A stretch of 26,364 bases of DNA. It comes from a virus. The position numbers and the translations under genes are program-made. Shown here one piece after another: positions 17,517-23,394 of the stretch. Each line of letters starts with the position of its first letter. Position 1 is the first letter of the stretch. The stretch spans positions 1-26,364 of the IMG/VR virus record IMGVR_UViG_3300031974_001096, one strand, 5' to 3'. The notes beneath the pieces were generated by a model. That model searched no databases, was not told the DNA's origin, and saw nothing but the letters and a program-made list of their open reading frames with translations.

Positions 17517-17590
17517 TTGGGGCGGCGGGACTCGAACCCGCAACCTTCTGTGTATAAGACAGATGCTCTAACCAGCTGAGCTACGCCCCA
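17517..17590 (-). tRNA. tRNA-Ile(UAU)
   Basis: A 74-base tRNA on the minus strand. The acceptor TGGGGCG pairs with CGCCCCA, the D arm is GCTC...GAGC, and the anticodon stem TCTGT/ACAGA holds the loop CTTATAC with anticodon UAU (reads AUA). The T arm is GCGGG-TTCGAGT-CCCGC and the discriminator is A. CCA is not encoded. Bacteria normally read AUA with a lysidine-modified CAU tRNA, so a true UAU isoleucine tRNA is uncommon in hosts but does occur in phages. Confidence 0.92.
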
Positions 17591-17628
17591 GTTGGTCCAC
17601 CTCAAATGCGTAGGAGGTCGTCTGTCGA

Positions 17629-17841
17629 TTATTTACTTGATCTTCGCTTCGGCCTGTTGTTAGCCCTGTTTACAGAGGCTTTGATGAACCTTTTGATTCT
17701 ACCCCCTTCATGAGCTGCATCCAGACCATCTCCATTCCCATAGGTCCCTGCTCTCCTGTTGTGTCTGTTGAGCTCTGCGCGGTACCTTTTGGCTGCCTTG
17801 GTCTTGCCGTACTTTCTGTATTCCTTTTTATAGTCCCTCAT
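17629..17841 (-). CDS. Small very basic phage protein, 70 residues
   Basis: Starts MRDYKKEYRKYGKTKAAKRY and continues with RAELNRHNRRAGTYGNGDGL, then DAAHEGGRIKRFIKAS and a tail NRANNRPKRRSSK. The NRRAGTYGNGDGxDxAHxGG...NR pattern recurs, in my memory, in small proteins of many marine phages. It looks loosely like a degenerate HNH or zinc-less nucleic-acid-binding fold (the A-H/E-G-G segment), but the full HNH residues are not present. It overlaps the MazG-like gene upstream by 14 bases. RNA or DNA binding is likely from charge, the function unknown. Confidence 0.7.
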   Translation of the reverse strand: MRDYKKEYRKYGKTKAAKRYRAELNRHNRRAGTYGNGDGLDAAHEGGRIKRFIKASVNRANNRPKRRSSK

Positions 17842-18163
17842 CTTTTATGAAAACGCCATCGACAGTCTTACCTGTGCGATTTGCGATTTCATTGTAAGCA
17901 TGCGCAAGACACTCGGTAGAGCTGAACCCTAGCTGAACCGCTAAGATAAGGACTGTAACAAGTACGTCTCCGATAGCGTCCTTCTGGGCTTCTCGTTTGT
18001 GTTTCGCTATAGATCCCGCGAGCTCCCCTACTTCTTCCGTTACCTTCAGCATCTGGCCGAAAGCGTTATCGGGGTCCATCAACCCGCGTTCGTCGGCCCA
18101 CGCCAGGACCGCCATAGCTAGCTCATCCAGAGTAGCTGTCTTCGTATTCACCATTCCACTCAT
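17828..18163 (-). CDS. MazG-like nucleotide pyrophosphohydrolase
   Basis: 111 residues, a single all-alpha MazG-type domain. Residues 40-50 read KVTEEVGELAG, with E43, E44 and E47 as the EExxE metal-binding set. The second half-site is KDAIGDVLVTVLIL (D62, D66). The tail 'CLAHAYNEIANRTGKTVDGV' is typical for this group. Such enzymes hydrolyse NTPs, dNTPs or alarmones to the monophosphate. Phage versions are thought to clean dNTP pools or blunt the (p)ppGpp response so that replication continues. The start ATG at 18163 is followed by a second ATG three codons on. It overlaps the downstream small basic gene. Confidence 0.85.
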   Translation of the reverse strand: MSGMVNTKTATLDELAMAVLAWADERGLMDPDNAFGQMLKVTEEVGELAGSIAKHKREAQKDAIGDVLVTVLILAVQLGFSSTECLAHAYNEIANRTGKTVDGVFIKDEGL

Positions 18164-18225
18164 CGTTAAAATAAATATGATTGTTGTTTGTGCTGTCTTG
18201 AGTCCACGTCAAGTTCGGAGTTCGA

Positions 18226-18549
18226 TCACTTACTGAACTTCTCTGCAAACCCGCCTGAGTAGTCTTTGTCTTCTTCGACCTGTCCATTTTCTTGTAGCTC
18301 TTTCACCATAGTCTCCAGCGACTGCCTTTCACGAAGCAGCTCTTTGCAGTCTATGGCTGTTTGTTTCACTGATTGAAGTTCGGCTTTTCTTGCGCTTCCA
18401 TTGACCTCTTGGTCCACTGGCTTTTTAACTTCTTCGATCATGTTATCAATGGCGATAGCCATCGCATCCATGAGCTTCACTGCTGCGGCAAGGGTATTAA
18501 AGTTTGTAGAGGAGTTCTGTGACCGCGACCCTGTAGTATTCTTTTTCAT
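18226..18549 (-). CDS. Helical phage protein, 107 residues (possible small terminase or adaptor)
   Basis: Started at the ATG at 18549-18547 (MKKNTTGSRSQNSSTNFNTL). The frame extends to 18648, but that part lies inside the GroES-like gene and reads like a shadow. The protein is mostly helical: 'AAAVKLMDAMAIAIDNMIEE', then 'KAELQSVKQTAIDCKELLRE' and 'RQSLETMVKELQENGQVEED', ending GGFAEKFSK. Small helical proteins of this size can be terminase small subunits, but no helix-turn-helix is obvious and the gene is about 2.7 kb from TerL, so this is only one option. It overlaps the co-chaperonin gene by about 53 bases. Confidence 0.6.
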   Translation of the reverse strand: MKKNTTGSRSQNSSTNFNTLAAAVKLMDAMAIAIDNMIEEVKKPVDQEVNGSARKAELQSVKQTAIDCKELLRERQSLETMVKELQENGQVEEDKDYSGGFAEKFSK

Positions 18550-19081
18550 CAATTTTAATTCTGTAGTCCCTGTTCTTTTTGAAGCCAACCACGTCACCAT
18601 CGGATACTCCGAGGTCATCAAGCTCTTCGGATGGAAAGGATACCACACCTGTCGTTACTGGGTCCTCTTTCAGTTTGACGACTTCTATCGTGCCTTCTTC
18701 AGGTCCTTGATCATTTTTATCATGAGGCTCCAGCAGACACCAACCCTTGATTGACTGAATCTCTCCCGTATCCTTGCTCTTGTAGGCAATCGCTTGATTG
18801 TACGCCGCATGAATTGGGTTATAGATGACCATATACCACTTATCCAACTCGCTAATTGGCATACCACCGTCCACGACCACGTGGTGGTGAAAGTACAAAG
18901 TATCGCCAACCTTAACTGGAGTCTCCCTATTGCCTGGGACAGCCAGGACTTCACCTTCTGTAGTTCTGTGATCAAACTCATTGAATCTTGTGTCTATGTA
19001 CAGCTCTAACCCGCTGTCGGTTTTCATAGTGTCGTTGGTGGTGTTTTGTATCTTTACAATGAAGTTATTTATGGATTTCAT
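18497..19081 (-). CDS. GroES-like co-chaperonin, apparently double-domain
   Basis: 194 residues. Residues 5-70 align by eye with GroES: NFIVKI for the first strand, a loop, 'RTTEGEVLAVPGNRETPVKV', then GDTLYFHHHVV. Residues 130-194 look like a second Cpn10 half: EGTIEVVKL, PVTTGVVSFPSEE, then 'DGDVVGFKKNRDYRIKIDEK' and EYYRVAVTELLYKL, the last resembling the C-terminal GroES strand that ends DILAIV. A Trp/Tyr/His-rich insertion (80-125) separates them. A GroES caps the GroEL folding chamber. Phage versions such as T4 gp31 adapt the host chaperonin to fold the capsid protein. At twice the GroES length, it may be a fused or highly elaborated form. The start ATG lies three bases after the stop of the 78-residue gene. 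Confidence 0.65.
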   Translation of the reverse strand: MKSINNFIVKIQNTTNDTMKTDSGLELYIDTRFNEFDHRTTEGEVLAVPGNRETPVKVGDTLYFHHHVVVDGGMPISELDKWYMVIYNPIHAAYNQAIAYKSKDTGEIQSIKGWCLLEPHDKNDQGPEEGTIEVVKLKEDPVTTGVVSFPSEELDDLGVSDGDVVGFKKNRDYRIKIDEKEYYRVAVTELLYKL

Positions 19082-19084
19082 ATA

Positions 19085-19321
19085 TTAAAAATCTAGATCA
19101 AATTCGAGCATACATGGCATATCATCAATCACCTTCCAAAGGACAGTGCCCTCTTCATCTCCTGTGTACACTAGGTATCGGATCCTGCTGTACTTGTGCA
19201 AGTAGGCGTCGTCCTGTACGATAGCAGCTACCTTGCTATCGCCTACCCTCATACCCAAGAAGTAGGCCATCCCGTTCTTCGGGTCTTTCCCGATGACGAT
19301 TTTTCTTATAAGTCCACTCAT
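19085..19321 (-). CDS. Hypothetical phage protein, 78 residues
   Basis: Starts MSGLIRKIVIGKDPKNGMAY. The pattern IRKIVIGxDPKNGMAYFLGM...DDAYLHKYSRIRYLVY...EEGTVLWKVIDDMP looks like a conserved small beta-rich fold with an acidic C-terminal tail (CMLEFDLDF). I recall similar sequences in other Bacteroidota phages without function. Its ATG forms a TGATG overlap with the upstream gene's stop, and its own stop is three bases before the co-chaperonin ATG, so the three genes are co-translated. It could assist the chaperonin step, but that is only context. Confidence 0.75.
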   Translation of the reverse strand: MSGLIRKIVIGKDPKNGMAYFLGMRVGDSKVAAIVQDDAYLHKYSRIRYLVYTGDEEGTVLWKVIDDMPCMLEFDLDF

Positions 19322-19635
19322 CAGTTCAGCGATATCCCCATTCCTCCAAGCAAATCGTCGAGGTTGTCAGATTCATCCTGAAACTGACGGGTCATTATTT
19401 CTTTTATTACCTCCAGCTCATCGCTGCTATCCAGGTTGTAGCTAAACACGCTCTTAAGCTGAAGTTCGTCCCCTAACTCTGGGGTTCTTTCCTCGTCGTC
19501 CCAGTCTACGTCTAAGACTCCTATAAGCATAGCCGACATCACTCTATCTTCGTACTTGTACTTCTTGATCAACTCTTCAATTTGTACGATTAGAGAATAT
19601 ACCTCCGCTATAAATTCCTTGTCGGTGCTATTCAT
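19321..19635 (-). CDS. Hypothetical acidic phage protein, 104 residues
   Basis: Starts MNSTDKEFIAEVYSLIVQIE, a long N-terminal amphipathic helix, followed by an acidic middle (VDWDDEERTPELGDELQLKS) and a C-terminal helix with a Gly-rich end (DLLGGMGISLN). No known motif. It is the first gene of the minus-strand unit that runs into the co-chaperonin and MazG genes. Its ATG lies four bases after a TATCTTTG box, and only 19 bases separate it from the divergent winged-helix gene, which may regulate it. Confidence 0.7.
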   Translation of the reverse strand: MNSTDKEFIAEVYSLIVQIEELIKKYKYEDRVMSAMLIGVLDVDWDDEERTPELGDELQLKSVFSYNLDSSDELEVIKEIMTRQFQDESDNLDDLLGGMGISLN

Positions 19636-19639
19636 AATT

Positions 19640-19647
19640 CAAAGATA
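19640..19647 (-). promoter_or_regulatory. TATCTTTG -7 box four bases before an ATG
   Basis: The minus strand reads TATCTTTG, then AATT, then the ATG at 19635. It matches TAnnTTTG with the same N4 spacing as at 6124, 24100 and 24165. It overlaps the 19-base divergent gap shared with the plus-strand regulator. Confidence 0.5.
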
Positions 19648-19654
19648 AGTATTA

Positions 19655-20074
19655 ATGCCAAAGTCTAGAGTTTCCAAAAAACGCATGTTCCGTGACTTCT
19701 CCTTCCTCAAGGAGGTCTACGTATCGAACAATGGATTGAAGAACCTGCACCGTGTCCGTAAAAATTTTTGCGATTCTAACGAAGTCTCGTTCAGTCACCT
19801 AGAGTTTCTATTGTGGTGCTACGACCTAGAGTTCTTTACTATATCGTATGCCTCAGAGGAATACGGGATGAACCATGACAACCTAGCCAACAGGGTCATA
19901 TACCCCCTTATGAAGCAAGGGTATCTGTACAAGCACTTCGACAAGCTTACCCCTTCAGCAGAGCTTGAAGATCATCTTTTCAGGGATGAAACCAAATACA
20001 ACTATAGGGTTAGATATGCTCTAACTCAGAAAGGTCGGCTCCTGGTTCAACGATTTTATCGGTCTTTAGACTAA
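19655..20074 (+). CDS. Winged-helix transcriptional regulator-like protein
   Basis: 139 residues, the only plus-strand gene within 24 kb of minus-strand genes. Residues 45-75 (SHLEFLLWCYDLEFFTISYA) and 76-98 (EYGMNHDNLANRVIYPLMKQ) form helix-turn-helix-like segments. The C-terminal 'YRVRYALTQKGRLLVQRFYR' reads as the wing and dimer helix of MarR/PadR-like winged helices. I recall closely similar proteins in many Bacteroidota phages. The start (MPKSRVSKKRMFRDF) lies 19 bases from the divergent minus gene. The 3' end overlaps the convergent glycosyltransferase gene by 65 bases. It probably binds the divergent gap and controls flanking late genes, an inference from position. Confidence 0.7.
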   Translation: MPKSRVSKKRMFRDFSFLKEVYVSNNGLKNLHRVRKNFCDSNEVSFSHLEFLLWCYDLEFFTISYASEEYGMNHDNLANRVIYPLMKQGYLYKHFDKLTPSAELEDHLFRDETKYNYRVRYALTQKGRLLVQRFYRSLD

Positions 20075-20831
20075 AGTACCCAAGGTCGAGGAGCTTAAAC
20101 TCTTCGTACTCTTCTACAAGCTCTGACCTGTTCTTATATCTAGGGTACACCTGCGGGGATTTTCTCATGTAAGACTCATAAGAGTGTATGTTCGTGCTGT
20201 CCTTAATGTCGAAACAATCGTTAGGCTCCGAGCTTATTCTTTTCACAACGCTGGCGTTCCACTTTGATTCAAACGCCTCGTTGATCTTTCCGTCGAAGTT
20301 GCACGTCTGATTTTCTGCATACACACTTCTGAAGTTGACTGCATTACTCAGAGAGTAGTTTAAATAGAACTGCCCACTTGAACAAAGGTGTATATCCTGT
20401 CTAGTTTTAAAAACACAAGTTTCTTGAATTTTGGGGTCTGAATGCATCACACAAAACTTGTTGCTCCCAAAGGTTACTTGCTTTGATCCTTCTAGTGTTT
20501 TAATGCATTTTTCCCAAAACCCATCTGAGTGTATGTTATTGCTTCCTAGCCAGCATATATAATCCGTCTCTTTCATAAGAGCGCTAGTAAAAGCAAAACT
20601 GAATTTCTTACTGAGCGGAGTGTTTGACTTATCTAAGTGTTCCAGCCCAAGCTTTTCTGCGTACTCCTTTTGCTTTGGCTCACAGCTAGCGCAACCTATA
20701 ACTATACCCTGAGACCTGTGACCAGCCTCATTGAACATCTTCACGACTTTCGCCATGTGCCACATAGACATCCTGGTGAGTTCAGGACGCTTGTGGTACA
20801 GCATGAAGAAACACACTGAACGCTTCTCCAT
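20010..20831 (-). CDS. Glycosyltransferase-like protein, GT-A / family 2 type
   Basis: 273 residues from the ATG at 20831-20829 (MEKRSVCFFMLYHKRPELTR). A TTG two codons earlier is less likely because the ATG makes a TGATG overlap with the endolysin stop. The N-terminal 120 residues look like a GT-A nucleotide-sugar domain: a YHKRPELTxxSM start, GIVIGCASCEPKQKEYAEKL, then 'KFSFAFTSALMKETDYICWL' followed by GSNNIHSDGFWEKC. GSNN takes the place of the usual DxD metal motif, as in other phage GT-A relatives. The C-terminal half is Cys- and Asn-rich and unassigned. Its last 65 bases overlap the plus-strand regulator gene. Substrate unknown. Confidence 0.65.
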   Translation of the reverse strand: MEKRSVCFFMLYHKRPELTRMSMWHMAKVVKMFNEAGHRSQGIVIGCASCEPKQKEYAEKLGLEHLDKSNTPLSKKFSFAFTSALMKETDYICWLGSNNIHSDGFWEKCIKTLEGSKQVTFGSNKFCVMHSDPKIQETCVFKTRQDIHLCSSGQFYLNYSLSNAVNFRSVYAENQTCNFDGKINEAFESKWNASVVKRISSEPNDCFDIKDSTNIHSYESYMRKSPQVYPRYKNRSELVEEYEEFKLLDLGYFSLKTDKIVEPGADLSELEHI

Positions 20832-21295
20832 CACCAAACAGAATAAATAACCTTTCCGTTTTCATCCCTGGATGCTTTATGCACTCTGTTCCTGTTCTCC
20901 CTGTCAGAAACGTATGACACATGCACCCACGCAGGGGAGAGGTCGGTCCCTTGCTCCCATATCAACTGATCGAAATCCAGGTTTTCTTTTATGTACCTGA
21001 ATATATCAGCGTTGGATATTTCCCCGTATACGTCTGCATCCAGGTCGAGAGCCTGTCCCCGCATATGCTGAGATGTCACCGACCCGCCAATCTTGCTGTT
21101 CAACTTAGCCGATCTATATCCAGACGAGACATATATCGGCACTCCGAAGTGGTCTCGTACTGGTTGGAAGATATGCTGCGCAATCTCCCTAAGATTGGCG
21201 ATCTCCTTTTTGTTGGGCTCGTTTTTCAGCCCTAGGCGTGCTGCCGTTATACTTTTTGTACACTCTTTTAGAGTCAGGTTTTTGGACAGTTTCAT
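20831..21295 (-). CDS. M15-family D-Ala-D-Ala carboxypeptidase, endolysin
   Basis: 154 residues, complete peptidase M15A (VanY-like) fold. 'VPIYVSSGYRSAKLNSKIGG' is the SGYRS signature. SQHMRGQALDLD supplies H77 and D84, and PAWVHVSY supplies H125, the three zinc ligands. The segment 'DADVYGEISNADIFRYIKEN' is typical of the M15_3 group. It cleaves peptidoglycan cross-links or stems. In phages such a lone domain is normally the endolysin. There is no signal peptide, so a holin is needed. The gene overlaps the glycosyltransferase downstream (TGATG), and 50 bases separate it from the upstream basic-protein gene. Confidence 0.88.
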   Translation of the reverse strand: MKLSKNLTLKECTKSITAARLGLKNEPNKKEIANLREIAQHIFQPVRDHFGVPIYVSSGYRSAKLNSKIGGSVTSQHMRGQALDLDADVYGEISNADIFRYIKENLDFDQLIWEQGTDLSPAWVHVSYVSDRENRNRVHKASRDENGKVIYSVW

Positions 21296-21345
21296 TCCTC
21301 TTCTTGTTGAAGTCTTTTAATTTCATTCGTGGGTTAAAGTAACCC

Positions 21346-21993
21346 TTATTTCCCATTTCGACCCTGTGCGGCTATGATGTCTAGAGCAATCATAGCATCA
21401 AGCGCAGACTTTGTAGGGTACTTTTTTACCTCTCTACCCCCTTCACGAGACTTAGTTACACGCTTGGTGAGCTCACCTTCAGGTCCATACTTGGACTTAG
21501 TCTTGTACCTTTCTGTAAAAACTCCTGGAAATCTTCTCTGTAACCAGTTTAAGTTTTCTCCACCAGTCTCTACGGTCTTTTTTCTTCCTCCTTCAGGAGT
21601 CATCTTAGTAAAACCTTTGTACTTATTAAAGGTTTTTTCGTAGTCGTCTCTGTCTAAGTTACGAGTTAGATTATAATGTCTGTCAAATTCGTTGTTTTTA
21701 TAGACGTCTCTTACCCCATGAAATTTTTGGTCGATGTAGCGCCTGCCTGTAGGAAGCCCTATGATCTTGCGAGGTTTACCTTTAGGAGATAACCTGACCA
21801 ACTGAAGAATTTCTTTCAATCCAGCGTTGTGACCTTTAACAAAACCTTGCTGTCGAGTATCCCCATCAATTCTATTATAAGGCGCTACAGTTGGTGGGTA
21901 ATAACTTTTAAACGCTCTTTCTGTTGGGAATCCGCCAGGTGCGTTAGAAGATAAGAATCCACCAGGTCGCCGCCGTTTAGGGTCACCGTTCAT
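21346..21993 (-). CDS. Basic phage protein, 215 residues, unknown
   Basis: Starts MNGDPKRRRPGGFLSSNAPG, a Pro/Gly/Arg-rich, probably flexible N-terminus. The middle (FVKGHNAGLKEILQLVRLSP, then IIGLPTGRRYIDQKFHGVRD) may fold, followed by a basic region with many KxGG-like and RxxGG spots (GRKKTVETGGENLNWLQRRF) and a C-terminal helix with SALDAMIALDIIAAQGRNGK. Highly basic, no membrane segment. It overlaps the upstream EF-hand-type gene by ATGA. It belongs to a block of five basic genes read together and may be a head-internal or DNA-condensing protein. That is inference from charge. Confidence 0.65.
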   Translation of the reverse strand: MNGDPKRRRPGGFLSSNAPGGFPTERAFKSYYPPTVAPYNRIDGDTRQQGFVKGHNAGLKEILQLVRLSPKGKPRKIIGLPTGRRYIDQKFHGVRDVYKNNEFDRHYNLTRNLDRDDYEKTFNKYKGFTKMTPEGGRKKTVETGGENLNWLQRRFPGVFTERYKTKSKYGPEGELTKRVTKSREGGREVKKYPTKSALDAMIALDIIAAQGRNGK

Positions 21994-22583
21994 CGCCTAA
22001 CTCCTCTACCCATTAGAATGTCGGCCATTGTGACCTTCCCGTCTTTGTTCAGGTCAGGGAACTTACCGCCTTTACGGTAGATCCTACCTCCGCCCATCAT
22101 CTTTCTACCAGGGGCTGGCTGGCCTCCTTGACCGCGCATCTGGCCGAGCTTCTCCATAAGGTCCTCCATCGGGGAGGCCCCAGGACCGCCAAGGTCTTTT
22201 GTGGCTTCGTAACCGCGATCTTGAGCGTCATACGTCTTTTCATCGAGAGACCACTCACCGCTTTCGTTCTTTACGATCGGGAAGTCCTCGTCAGGGAGGA
22301 ACATGTTCCCCTCTTCGTCCTGACCTTGGGCGTACTCATTCCAGTTTCCGTAGACTTTGAACGAATTCTCATCGCGGCTCCATTCTTCGTCGCTAGAGTC
22401 GAAGTCAAGATCTTCGTTCTGCTTGTTGAACCAAACGTACTCCCTCATGCTCCCGTCAGGAGCTTGTTCTTGTCGGACGGTAGAGGCGTATTGACCGATC
22501 ATGTTATCAGCATCGGTGCCGCCTCCTTGCTTCTTCTCCATCATTTGTCTGATCATGTCAGACATGGTGCTATTGTTCATCAT
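21990..22583 (-). CDS. Acidic phage protein with C-terminal dockerin-like EF-hand
   Basis: 197 residues. The N-terminus MMNNSTMSDMIRQMMEKKQG is nearly identical to that of the next gene upstream. The middle (ASTVRQ...YVWFNKQNEDLDFDSSDEEW...FKVYGNWNEYAQG) aligns with the same neighbour. From about 160 the two part: this protein has a Gly/Met-rich linker, the motif GGGRIYRKGGKFPD, then DLNKDGKVTMADILMGRG. The last is an EF-hand loop of dockerin type (D177, N179, D181, G182, V184, D188) and likely binds calcium. The RIYRKGGKF stretch just before it is a KxGG-type motif at the C-terminal side rather than the N-terminus. Function unknown, overlaps both neighbours by ATGA. Confidence 0.7.
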   Translation of the reverse strand: MMNNSTMSDMIRQMMEKKQGGGTDADNMIGQYASTVRQEQAPDGSMREYVWFNKQNEDLDFDSSDEEWSRDENSFKVYGNWNEYAQGQDEEGNMFLPDEDFPIVKNESGEWSLDEKTYDAQDRGYEATKDLGGPGASPMEDLMEKLGQMRGQGGQPAPGRKMMGGGRIYRKGGKFPDLNKDGKVTMADILMGRGVRR

Positions 22584-23086
22584 TCGTAAGGTCTATCTGG
22601 GTTATATCGCTGAAGTCTATCGAGCAGGGTTCTAATTCTGGATTGATCAGGTCTCTCTTGCTTGAGTCCCATGCCTCTATTGGCGGCGTACTCCTTAGAC
22701 TCTCGGAACTGTTCGTATTGAAAACCGTCGCCGCCCATCGCGTTCATCTGAACAACATCGTCGATCTCATAATCTCCTTGGCTGTTTCTTCTAATCGCGT
22801 ATGGTGCATCGCGCAGGAACTCCCCAGTCACTCCATACTTAGAGAAATCCCCGTAAACCTTAACGGCGCCCTTTTGCATCCAGGCACTGTCGGGCGCCTC
22901 CCACGGAAGGTCTTCTCGCTGATCTTGGTCGTACCAAACGAAAGTTTTTCCGTCCCGATCCCTTCGAATCGTAGAAGCCAAATTGCCATCGAGAACCTTT
23001 TCAGGCATGTCTCCAGACCTGTCTGGCTTCTTCTCCTTGTCCATCATCTGCCTGATCATGTCAGATGTGGTGCTATTGTTCATCAT
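22580..23086 (-). CDS. Paralogue of the EF-hand protein, without the EF-hand, 168 residues
   Basis: Starts MMNNSTTSDMIRQMMDKEKK, then 'ASTIRRDRDGKTFVWYDQDQ', REDLPWEAPDSAWMQKGA and VKVYGDFSKYGVTG. The shared order of N-terminal helix, AST-I/V-R, F/YVW-Y/F, and F/VKVYG shows a tandem duplication with the downstream gene, whereas the C-terminal half here (YAIRRNSQGDYEIDDVVQMN, then a basic tail ending RYNPDRPYE) lacks the calcium loop. The first 16 codons are nearly identical in DNA (positions 23039-23086 against 22536-22583). Virion or assembly role by context only. Confidence 0.68.
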   Translation of the reverse strand: MMNNSTTSDMIRQMMDKEKKPDRSGDMPEKVLDGNLASTIRRDRDGKTFVWYDQDQREDLPWEAPDSAWMQKGAVKVYGDFSKYGVTGEFLRDAPYAIRRNSQGDYEIDDVVQMNAMGGDGFQYEQFRESKEYAANRGMGLKQERPDQSRIRTLLDRLQRYNPDRPYE

Positions 23087-23394
23087 TAGTACTTCGGGAT
23101 TCGGTATTTAGTTTTCTTCTTGTCCTTCTTCACGAGCGCCTCTCCGCTGCTGTAATCCATCTTCTTCTTGTCGCTGATCTTCTTGATCGGGGTGTCTTTA
23201 CTCCCTCTAGCTTTGAATTTGGTTACAGACGTGTTTCCTCGCTTACGCTTGGTGATCAGCTTGCCTTCTACAGGGTAGGTCTCACGATCCACCTCTACAT
23301 CAAACTGACCCTTCTCTACGTACCTTCTATTATCCTGTCGCTTTTGCTTCCTGGATACCTTCCCCCCGTCTTTGTAGGACTTCTTAGCTCTCAT
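23086..23394 (-). CDS. Basic KxGG-tag protein, 102 residues
   Basis: Starts MRAKKSYKDGGKVSRKQKRQ, the YKDGGKV form of the shared N-terminal motif. The rest is Lys/Arg/Asp-rich, with 'VEVDRETYPVEGKLITKRKR' that could form a short beta hairpin, then 'GSKDTPIKKISDKKKMDYSS', and ends KTKYRIPKY. No known domain. It overlaps the upstream gene by ATGA and the downstream paralogue by TAATG. It may bind DNA or RNA, or be carried in the capsid. Confidence 0.65.
   Translation of the reverse strand: MRAKKSYKDGGKVSRKQKRQDNRRYVEKGQFDVEVDRETYPVEGKLITKRKRGNTSVTKFKARGSKDTPIKKISDKKKMDYSSGEALVKKDKKKTKYRIPKY

Noticed and set aside
21189-21324. Frame beginning MKLKDFNKKRNETVQKPDSK upstream of the endolysin start
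   Set aside because: It overlaps the endolysin coding region in another frame for most of its length and has no motif. Possible but unsupported.
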